A DNA stretch of 64,000 bases from Cyanophora paradoxa (taxonomy: Eukaryota; Glaucocystophyceae; Cyanophorales; Cyanophoraceae): positions 1-64,000 of the forward strand of contig QPMI01000712.1 in assembly GCA_004431415.1 (NCBI GenBank). The letters are read 5' to 3'. Positions 55,981 to 64,000 of the stretch are shown one piece after another; within the stretch, counting starts at the first letter, position 1, and every line of letters begins with the position of its first letter. A program made the position numbers and the translations under genes. The notes under the pieces are model-generated. The model had not been told where the DNA came from. It saw only the letters and a program-made list of their open reading frames with translations, and did not search any database.

Positions 55981-56251
55981 TGATTCACAGACCGGCGCGT
56001 TTGGGGGCCCGCCTCAATTCACTGCTATATCGTTTTGCATTATCGATCGACCTAGACACCAGATACTACCTAGCGGTTGCTGGATGGAAGGGGAGGTAGA
56101 CCAGAGGGAGAGAAGGGCGGTAGACGTAGCGAGAGAGTGGGAAAGAATGAGGGCTGGGAAGGCGCTGGAGTGGGTGAGTGAGGGGTGGGTTTGGGGGTTG
56201 AGGGTGGCAAAGAGGGCGGGCCCACCCTGATGGGGGTACTCTCATTTTTTT
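55981..56251 (-). repeat. PLV right terminal inverted repeat
   Basis: 271 bp, reverse complement of the left repeat; ends GAGAGTACCCCCATCA in complement, followed by seven T on the plus strand. Confidence 0.95.
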
Positions 56252-56257
56252 GCTGGG
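56252..56257. repeat. PLV target-site duplication, right copy
   Basis: GCTGGG, identical to 44,980-44,985. Confidence 0.9.
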
Positions 56258-56340
56258 CACTGTACTCTTCCGTGCCCCAAGGATATATTGAGGACTACCT
56301 CTTTCATCTGTCCTCCGACCTGGCCGACCTCGGCTTTTGA
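56258..56340 (+). pseudogene. DIRS tyrosine recombinase, 3' part
   Basis: Directly after the PLV target duplication the reading ALYSSVPQGYIEDYLFHL continues the recombinase. The Tyr of ALYS is at the place of the catalytic tyrosine after the RHGRW box. Stop TGA at 56,338-56,340. Total recombinase length without the PLV would be about 322 codons, normal for the family. Confidence 0.88.
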
Positions 56341-56524
56341 GCCGGCGCCGCCGGCGCCTCTCTCACCCGCGGCCGGCCCCTACATAATGTTCACTAGGAG
56401 TGTGACACCATTGTAGCCCTGACTCTTTATAATACAATTTTGTCTCTTCGAACCCGCTTGGTCTGCGCGGCACCCTCAGAGACCTTCCCGACGCTCTTTC
56501 AACTGGCTGTGACCTGACTCTTGT

Positions 56525-57025
56525 TTGGTAGGGGTACAGCACTCGTGCGATGTTTTCACGCACAATCGCCACCCCGCGCCTCGGCGGCGGTACCCGGGAC
56601 CGCTTACCGGCCCGGGTAGAATCGCGTACCCCGCGCCGGGTACAGCATTCGCCCCGCCAGGCCCCGTCAGGCGTGGCTCGAGCTGAACGCGTACCCTGCT
56701 CAGGGGTACGCCAAAACCTCCGCCTCGGCCACGAGAATCCGGTACCCGCCGCACGGGTACGGGATTACTCAGCCTTACCGCCGCTCCGGTCCGGAGCAGG
56801 GGTAGCTTTCACCCGCCTCCGGAAGGAAGCGGCCGAAAGAGCATAAGGCGACCGCCCTGGTCGGTCGCCGACGTGTTATCCCCACGTTAGGTCTCGGGAA
56901 AGCAGCATCCAGCTGCCGTACCTTCAGGGCCACTCCGATGCGCTATACCGTGCATCCCTTTAGAATAGTCGTAGGCAAGTTAGGCTAGCTAGGCTTCTCT
57001 GATTCCGAATGAAGCGAGGCGTAAA
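56525..57025 (+). repeat. DIRS split direct repeat B1
   Basis: Starts TTGGTAGGGGTACAGC and ends GCGAGGCGTAAA; about 500 bp, shared with 57,443-57,941 and with 63,586-64,000. It is full of GGTAC/GTACC words able to pair with each other. It abuts repeat A2. Confidence 0.9.
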
Positions 57026-57340
57026 TCGGGGTTTGCGCAATTAAGCGTAAACCGAGTTTTGCGCCGACGGAATGAATAGAAGAGAAGCCAGAGCGCCAAC
57101 TGCCTACCTTAGCTAGAAGGACCGAGCGACCGGACCGGCCTAAGCGACGGGTCCGGGCCTCGAGCACGGTATAGCAGAATTCGAGTTCTGCACCGACTCC
57201 GGGGAGAACTCAGAATTTGATTCGGTCGCGCCCTGAGGCGAACGAAGGCCGGGGTACGGCCATTCCTTCGGCTGCCCTTCGGCATAACTTCGTCCTTGGT
57301 TGCCAGCTTGACCAGGCACCCAGCGGCGAAGCGAAATCGC
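57026..57340 (+). repeat. DIRS split direct repeat A2
   Basis: Same 315 bp as A1, here sandwiched between B1 and a 102-bp linker (57,341-57,442) that leads into B2. Confidence 0.9.
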
Positions 57341-57442
57341 TCCCGCCCTCCTCCCCGCGTTTTCACAATCGGCTGTTTGTGGATGCGACGGCTCTATCCT
57401 TTTCCAACGCGCTACGAGTATCCGTAGAATACTCTGGCAATC

Positions 57443-57941
57443 TTGGTAGGGGTACAGCACTCGTGCGATGTTTTCACGCACAATCGCCACCCGCGCCTCG
57501 GCGGCGGTACCGGACCGCTTACCGGCCCGGGTAGAATCGCGTACCCGCGCCGGGGTACAGCATTCGCCCCGCCAGGCCCCGTCAGGCGTGGCTCGAGCTG
57601 AACGCGTACCCTGCTCAGGGTACGCCAAAACCTCCGCCTCGGCCACGAGAATCCGGTACCCGCCGCACGGGTACGGGATACTCAGCCTTACCGCCGCTCC
57701 GGTCCGGAGCAGGGGTAAGCTTTCACCCGCCTCCGGAAGGAAGCGGCCGAAAGAGCATAAGGCGACCCGCCCTGGTCGGTCGCCGACGTGTTATCCCCAC
57801 GTTAGGTCTCGGGAAAGCAGCATCCAGCTGCCGTACCTTCAGGGCCACTCCCGATGCGCTATACCGTGCATCCCTTTAGAATAGTCGTAGGCAAGTTAGG
57901 CTAGCTAGGCTTCTCTGATTCCGAATGAAGCGAGGCGTAAA
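57443..57941 (+). repeat. DIRS split direct repeat B2 (right end of element)
   Basis: Same as B1 with a few single-base indels. It ends at GTAAA, after which minus-strand coding sequence of the outer element resumes (57,942). Confidence 0.9.
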
Positions 57942-60900
57942 GTACGCGCGCGACTCCTCTGCCTTCGTCGTAGTGATGTAGTTCATGATGTTAGTGAAGC
58001 GCGTGCGGCCTTCGTACGGGTCGACAGGCGCGCCGTGGGGGCCGTGACCAATGTAAATGTGGGGGATCTGACGAAGGAGGCTGTCGTTGTCCGGATCGCC
58101 CAGGGAGTGACGCAGGGGGAGGACGTCGACGATCTGTACCGCCCGGTAGGCTTCGCGGCTAGTGAACGTGATGGGCCGCCTCGTCGCCGCGTCGACGGTG
58201 GCGTGATTGTAAACGAATTGTTCCAACCAACCGTGGAGTAGCGCCCGCGCCTGCGGTTCGCGACTGAAGATGGCGGCGCCGAATTCATTGTAGAATGGAT
58301 CGAATGTGAAGTTGCCATATTCGGCGTGACGGAATTGCTCGTGTATGTCGGCGTATCGCTGTTCGAAATCCATAATAGCGTTGCGCACTGCGCTCGCGTT
58401 GACGTCATAGACACTGGACGATGCGGGTGTGACGGATCGTTCGTGGGATCGAAGTCAGCGCCCCGGACTTGGGCGTTGAGTGCGTTGATGACTCCATCCG
58501 GGAGTCGGAATGCTACGGGCCAGCAGTGTTTCGATCCATGTCGACATCTTCGCGAGCCGCCGGGGGTGTCTCGTGCTTGATCTGGACCGCCAACCAGTCG
58601 TTGGTTGCCTTGTGCAGTAGGGATTCGAAGGCTGTGATTAAATGTGCCGGGTCGACGCGTTCGCAGTCAGGGTACTCGACCTCGTACCATTTGTCGAGTT
58701 TGGCACTGCGCGCCACTTCGCCTGAAGCCGTGAAGCGGAAGTGCAGCTCATCCTCGTGGCTACGAACGTAGTCGATGATGATGTTCCCGAGTTCCCCCGG
58801 TAGGGGCTCGAGGAAGAACGACAAGGCACCGTGCAGCTTGACTGCCGCCGCCAGGTACGCTGCGATTCCGTACACCAAGTGTGTACCGAAAGCGGGAACC
58901 CCAGGACCTGGTGGACGACGGGGGGCGTTGCAGGCGCGGTGCCCGTGGGCCCGCGACGACGCAGAGACACGACGACGCCCCCAGGGCCAGTGTAGTCATT
59001 GACGGACACCGGGAAGTACTTGGGGTCGGGGCCGCACGGGTGCGGCCCGCCGCCTCGTTTGGGGGTTTCCTCGTGCCGCGATGATCTGCTGCCAGGTGTT
59101 CCGGTTGTTCGCGTCGAAGATAGTGATGTGCGAGCGGTTCTGGATCGCGTTGGGGGCACCGCGGCTGGGTCCGGCCGGTGCAACGTGCGTGAATCGGACG
59201 ATTCGAGGGCCGCACAGGTCAGCATTGGCCGGCGTAAGAGTCATGGGCGGCGCGTTGAGGTCGTCGGGCATGGCAATCTCGTAGAAGCATCGTTCGACAT
59301 CTTGACGTGAAGCGGAGTCACGAGGTGCGCGTGGTTGTCCTCGTCGTAGATGCAGTCGAAGTAGTCGCATACTTGTTGGCCGGGTGGAACTCGTCGGCGG
59401 CCGTGATCAGGAACGATCGGAAGGGCAGGCCCGCGCGGTTGTGCTGGCTGAGTTCGCCATGGCCGGGAGCACCGGCGCGGTACGGGTAGGTGCCGGGCCG
59501 ACGCCGTAGCGTAGGACACGACTGAGTGCTCGCGAGAAGTTCGACAGCGTACGTGCATCTTCATGAGGAATGGGCGCATGTACGGGACGCGCCGGAGAAA
59601 TGCCTCGAGACCAGAGTCGCCGAGTAGCACGTATGGCATGTGGACCTCACCTAGGACGTGCATGTACTTCTTTGTCGTGGTGGCGGGATGAACTGGGGGT
59701 GGGTCCCGAGTCGGGATTCCCTCCAGCTCTTCGACCGGCGGCGGCTCCGGGAGCTCCTCCGGTCTGTGCCCGTCCTCCACAGTGAGCTCCTCGGTCAGAT
59801 CAGCCGTCTGTCCGAACGGGGCTGGGCCTCCGAGGATGTGAGCCGCGACGGCGAAGATGTGGGGCGCGTGTCGCCCATGTTCCTGGATCGTTTTGCAGTA
59901 CGCTGTGGCCAGGAAGTCCGTGTTCGTGAAGAGAAGCGGTGTCATGAAGATGTGATAGGAGGTATCCCGTCCCGGATCAGTATCCAGAGGTAGGAAGTCA
60001 CCTCCAGCTCGCGTCTCCTCGGGGCTGTATGTGCGCATGCCGTACGGAGTGGGGGCGAGGATTGTGGAGACGGATTGGGTACCAGTCGTTGATCGTTTGG
60101 GCGAATAATTCCCCGTTGATATGATTGTTGCGCCGTCCAAAACCCGCATAGAACGTGTCGCGCTCGTTCTCCGTCGAATCAGGTCGCGGTTCCCGTCGGA
60201 CCATCACGCCGCTCAGATCCGGCACACTCCGTGCTGGTAGCCAGCGCCGTCGACGACCGTGAAGCCCTTCGCCCATTCCTCGTTGAGGAAGGCCCAGAAA
60301 TAGACGTCAGAATGTCAGCGTTCTCCGAGAGTAGCACCTCCTTGAAAGAACAGTGTGGAGTTCGCTCAAAATTCTGGAGATGATGGAGTCGACCTCCTCG
60401 GGAGTGAGCCGGGCGGCCTTGCGCTCCTTCTTCTGCAACTTCTCGTCATTCGGTCGCTTCTCGCGGGGGCGCTTGCGCTCTGTTCCGTAGACCATAGCGC
60501 GGCGCGAAGCCCCAAGTACGTGTTGGAGTTCCAGAAGTGTCCTTGCTCATGTCGTCGACAAGTCCAACGAGGGAATCCCAGTCAGGAACGCGAGGCAAGA
60601 TGTCGATGCCGTCCGACGTCCACTGTGTCAGGTATCCGTACTCGTCAACGTCGCGCTCAGGGGGCCGTGGGACCGGGACGGCGAGAGGTCGGTGACGGTA
60701 CCATCGGACTGGGGAGGACAGGGAGTAGGTGATCGCGGTAGCGCGGGTAAAGCATGCAGTAGAACAGATTCAATCGATGCTCGGCGTCCAGGAGGAAGGC
60801 CCGTGTTACCGCCAAGCGCTGGGTGGTCGTAGCCTTGCTAAGTGCAGTGTCGAGTCGAGCGACGAGGCCGAAAGCAAGCTTGCTCACAGTACGAGTGCTT

Positions 60901-63351
60901 GACTCCGTCTCGAGCTTGTACGCGCGACGCATGGCCTCGAGAGTCAGCTGGAGGATATGGGAGCGCCACGCAGTTTTGCACGCCAGGAGCGCCGCCTCTT
61001 CAGGGTGCACCATTATGTAACGGTCAGAGTTGTAATAGAGCTCGACAGCTGCTCGGGCTGCTTCGGGTGAAGACGGGGCGTGCAGTCGCGATTCGAGACG
61101 GATCGGTTTGCCCTTCTTGGCGAGTTGACGCTTGTGCATGAACGTAGTGATTGACATCGCGACAACGGTGGTGTCATGTAGCTCGGCGAGCCTTGCCAGC
61201 GCAGTCGTCTCCGTGACAGACGTGGCGACGACGTTCGTGAAATTTGAGGGAGGACGCCGGAGCGGTGACGGGACAGTCCGTGCCGAAGACGTGGTGTAGG
61301 TCGGACTCGCTGACGGGGCGTGCGCAGACGATGGACATCGCGTGCCGCGACCACTGCTAACTGGCTGTTCAGCCGGATCTCCTCCGCGAGCTCGGCGGTC
61401 GCCCGCTGGTTCGTAGCCGGGTTCGCGTCGGATTTCGGGTTGAAACGGGACGTGTAGTAACGGCGCAGGAAGTTGCCGGGGCCCTCGACGTCGGCTGTGA
61501 TGTTGACGAGGCGGAGTACGTTCTCGACTTGCTCGGTGAGCATTGACAGCAACGGCGCGTGACTCGTCGGCCATGGACGGTCGGAGCTCGGTGCTGGGTC
61601 ACGAACGTCGTAGAGGTGAGCAAATCGGCTATCCCCGTAGCGGTCGCGCGTCTCGTCCCACTTGTAATGGTCGAAGTATGCAGCGATGTCCCACGCCCGC
61701 GCCAGGGCCGTCGAACGCATCGACAAGGCGATGTCGGGCGGCGGTGAACCGTGTCGAAGCGTAGACAGATAGATGTCGTCAGGTCCTGTGAGCGGGGCCG
61801 TGAACTTGACAGTTTGGACCAGTTGCCTGATTGTTGCAAGGCGCGTCGCCGTGTTCGTGATCTTGTCGAAGTTCAAGACCGTTCATCGCTCTCCGTCATC
61901 TCCACGTCGTAGTGCAGCGTCCGGAGATTGCGGGCAAGGTTGACAGCCCTGAAGGATGCACGGTACGACTGGAGTCTTGGACTGGTGTACAAGAGTGAAC
62001 TCTGTCGGTGTCAAACCAAACAGCTCCAGCATCTCTGGCCGTCCGAGGACATCGGCGAGCGGGTCGTTCGGGTGAGGCCACGTGGTCGCCGTCTCCCCAG
62101 GCGCGAAGGGCTGAGCCCGCGCGAGGCGCATGATGACGTGGATGACGGAGCGGAATTCGGTCAGATGTTGAAGGAGGTAGTGAGCCTGGTCACTCGGGCG
62201 AGTACCAGCAACGGTTGCCCAGTAGGCGTGTTGCTGCGGGCAGCTGCGAGGTGCATGCAGCTCGTGAGCTCGCTGGCGGCGAAGAGGGTCGGCGTCTCAG
62301 GGGTCTTGCGCCAATCCGTCGTCGTCGTTGTGACCATGAAGCGTCGCGGCGTGTCCAGGTACGCACGCAGCTGGTTGTGCACCACGGGCTTGAGGCGAAG
62401 GATCGTCCAGGCGTGGCGGTGTCCAAGGTCGGCGGCCACGTCCTTGATCTCGGGCTCCGAGTCGCTGGACGTGTCTTCGTCGGTGTCAGGAGGACTGTCA
62501 CGGTCGTCGTGAGGGCTCGGCAAGGTCGGCGTGTCGACGATGATCCCCCTCGAAACGCGCGGGTCGCCCATGGGCACGTCCTCGGTCCTCTCAGTGCCCG
62601 ACGAGTCGGCAGTCGTCGAGTCAGGCATCGACGCGTCGGTCGTGCAGTGTAGTCGGGTGAAGTGACGGGATCGGCAGCATCGGGGGTTGGGCCGGGCTCT
62701 GCGGCGGGGCCGCCGTCACAGTCGTGGCCGGGGCTGGCGGGGCGTCGGACGGGGCCAGTAGCTCAGGCGCAGGCGACGGGGCCGTCGAGACCGCAGCCAC
62801 GGCCGTGGGGGACGGGACGCTGTGCGGGGTCGTCAGCGAGGTCGCCATCGCCGGTGCGATGGGCGAAGCATCTCGAGCGGCCGTCGACGAGACCGGCGTC
62901 TCGAGAGCGGGCGTCGGGGCCACCGGAGTCGTCGTCACGGGTGCAACGGGCTGGGCGTCCGGAGTCGTCGTCGCGGGTGCAACGGGCTGGGCGTCCGGAG
63001 TGTCCGTCGACGAGGCCGTCACCTCGGGCGCAGGGGGTAGGTCGTTCCGCGGGGCCGGGGGCTCCGGGACGTCGGTCGGCGGTGTCACCGGTGCCGTTGG
63101 GCACGTCATGTCGTCATCGTGGTAGTGAGGGTTGCCCGGGGTCTGGGGCCGGCTGGTATGAATCGGGAGCGCGCGGCCGCGGCCCCTGACCGTTCCCCCG
63201 TGCCTCGCCGATTGGCGCGGTGGAGCCTGTGCTGCCGCAGTACGGCGACGGGCGTCCATGGTGCGGCCACGAGCAATACCACCGATTGCAGCCTGCAAGT
63301 AGGGGGCTTGCGCCGCGGCCTGCACCGGGTCCTCTCCCTTGGCAGCTTCGG
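57942..63351 (-). pseudogene. Long unrecognised minus-strand polyprotein block, probably the N-terminal part of the Ty3/gypsy-like element
   Basis: Read from 63,351 down to 57,942, the minus strand carries one long coding-like text broken by frameshifts. First comes a Pro/Ala/Thr-rich region (about 63,325-62,621) with near-identical short repeats (DAQPVAPATTTP, DAQPVAPVTTTP). Next are a Ser/Asp-rich linker (SPPDTDEDTSSDSEPEIKDV), helical segments (FDKITNTATRLATIRQLVQT; LTEQVENVLRLVNITADVEG), YIMVHPEEAALLACKTAWRS, KRKRPREKRPNDEKLQKKER-like basic sequence, DTSYHIFMTPLLFTNTDFLA, and LPGELGNIIIDYVRSHEDEL. It ends in YITTTKAEESRAY at the junction. No known fold is recognised. The text would connect to WDPRLDGK at 30,829 if the DIRS block is removed, which makes it part of the outer element. 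Confidence 0.55.
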
Positions 63352-63483
63352 CTCAGAATTTGATTCGGTCGCGCCCTGAGGCGAACGAAGGCCGGGGTAC
63401 GGCCATTCCTTCGGCTGCCCTTCGGCATAACTTCGTCCTTGGTTGCCAGCTTGACCAGGCACCCAGCGGCGAAGCGAAATCGC
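63352..63483 (+). repeat. Truncated DIRS repeat A2 (second locus)
   Basis: Identical to the last 132 bp of repeat A (CTCAGAATTTGATTCGG to GCGAAATCGC). It begins abruptly after minus-strand coding sequence, so its left part is missing. Confidence 0.85.
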
Positions 63484-63585
63484 TCCCGCCCTCCTCCCCG
63501 CGTTTTCACAATCGGCTGTTTGTGGATGCGACGGCTCTATCCTTTTCCAACGCGCTACGAGTATCCGTAGAATACTCTGGCAATC
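63484..63585 (+). repeat. DIRS A2-B2 linker, second copy
   Basis: Same 102-bp linker as at 57,341-57,442 (TCCCGCCCTCCTCCCCGCG to ACTCTGGCAATC). Confidence 0.85.
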
Positions 63586-64000
63586 TTGGTAGGGGTACAG
63601 CACTCGTGCGATGTTTTCACGCACAATCGCCACCCCGCGCCTCGGCGGCGGTACCCGGGACCGCTTACCGCCCGGGTAGAATCGCGTACCCGCGCCGGGT
63701 ACAGCATTCGCCCCGCCAGGCCCCGTCAGGCGTGGCTCGAGCTGAACGCGTACCCTGCTCAGGGGTACGCCAAAACCTCCGCCTCGGCCACGAGAATCCG
63801 GTACCCGCCGCACGGGTACGGATTACTCAGCCTTACCGCCGCTCCGGTCCGGAGCAGGGGTAAGCTTCACCCGCCTCCGGAAGGAAGCGCCGAAAGAGCA
63901 TAAGCGACCCGCCCTGGTCGGTCGCCGACGTGTTATCCCCACGTTAGGTCTCGGGAAAGCAGCATCCAGCTGCCGTACCTTCAGGGCCACTCCCGATGCG
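63586..64000 (+). repeat. DIRS repeat B2, second copy, runs off the window
   Basis: Matches B1 and B2 with scattered single-base deletions; cut by the window end. Confidence 0.85.

Larger units (their letters stand above)
44986..56251. mobile_element. Integrated polinton-like virus (PLV/Maverick-type), 11.27 kb
   Basis: Bounded by long inverted repeats (44,986-45,286 and 55,981-56,251) whose outer ends read AAAAAATGAGAGTACC, with the complement on the right. A 6-bp direct repeat, GCTGGG, flanks it (44,980-44,985 and 56,252-56,257). It encodes the hallmark set of type-B DNA polymerase, rve integrase, packaging ATPase, major capsid and penton-like proteins. Base composition is clearly less GC-rich than the host and DIRS DNA around it. 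No maturation protease was recognised. Polymerase, integrase, MCP and penton carry frameshifts, so it looks like a decayed provirus. Confidence 0.95.
36176..57941 (+). mobile_element. DIRS-type (tyrosine recombinase) retroelement with split direct repeats, copy B, interrupted by a PLV
   Basis: Gene order is ORF1 (gag-like), RT/RNase H, tyrosine recombinase. This, together with the lack of a DDE integrase and of a clear target duplication, defines the DIRS order. The left terminal repeat (A1, 36,176-36,490) recurs at 57,026-57,340 (A2). It is bracketed by two copies of another repeat (B1 56,525-57,025; B2 57,443-57,941). The A1-ORFs-B1-A2-B2 layout is that of PAT/kangaroo-like members. Excluding the 11.27-kb PLV and its 6-bp duplication, the element is about 10.5 kb. 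Single-base shifts in RT and recombinase suggest it is inactive or that the assembly has small errors. Confidence 0.85.

Overview
**Organism.** The window looks like nuclear DNA of a GC-rich unicellular eukaryote, most likely a marine-type alga (haptophyte-like is my guess; nothing here fixes the lineage). Protein genes are split by many very short, very GC-rich introns. Donors mostly read GTGCG, and some introns are clearly GC-AG. A heliorhodopsin gene, a large secreted subtilisin, a DIRS-type retroelement and an integrated polinton-like virus all fit a protist genome. No rRNA, tRNA or CRISPR was recognised.

**Host segment (1-23,106).** 1-426 is the 3' end of an unrecognised gene. 1,472-2,986 (+) is an eight-exon heliorhodopsin whose splice phases all agree. 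Convergent to it, 3,502-5,529 (-) is a membrane-anchored esterase of the PHB-depolymerase/LpqC type. Divergent from that, 5,619-11,394 (+) is a long coiled-coil protein. After about 3.3 kb of intergenic DNA with a probable MITE, 14,682-21,548 (+) is a secreted S8 (subtilisin) protease with a Ser/Pro-rich stalk and a hydrophobic C-terminus. 21,549-23,106 has no supported gene.

**Nested mobile DNA (about 23,107-63,351).** Three elements appear to sit inside one another. The outermost is a Ty3/gypsy-like retroelement on the minus strand: integrase, RNase H, RT and protease at 23.6-29.4 kb, gag-like sequence to 30,829, and a very long unrecognised minus-strand coding block at 57,942-63,351 that I interpret as its upstream part. 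Inside it lies DIRS-type (tyrosine recombinase) material at 30,830-57,941. This consists of a 5'-truncated duplicate (30,830-35,316) and a fuller copy (36,176-57,941) with gag-like ORF1, RT/RNase H, tyrosine recombinase and split direct repeats at the 3' end. Inside the recombinase gene is an 11.27-kb polinton-like virus (PLV), 44,986-56,251. It has about 270-300-bp inverted repeats and a 6-bp target duplication (GCTGGG), and removing it restores the recombinase reading frame.

**PLV content.** It carries a type-B DNA polymerase (many frameshifts), an rve integrase, an AT-hook protein, an HNH-AP2 endonuclease, a small ORF, a FtsK/HerA-type packaging ATPase, a major capsid protein (two frameshifts), a penton-like minor capsid protein, a basic protein and three tandem-repeat arrays next to the right inverted repeat. 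It is visibly less GC-rich than its surroundings. With polymerase, integrase and both capsid genes broken, this copy is probably a fossil, although the ATPase and the HNH-AP2 gene are open. The window ends in another DIRS terminal fragment (63,352-64,000).
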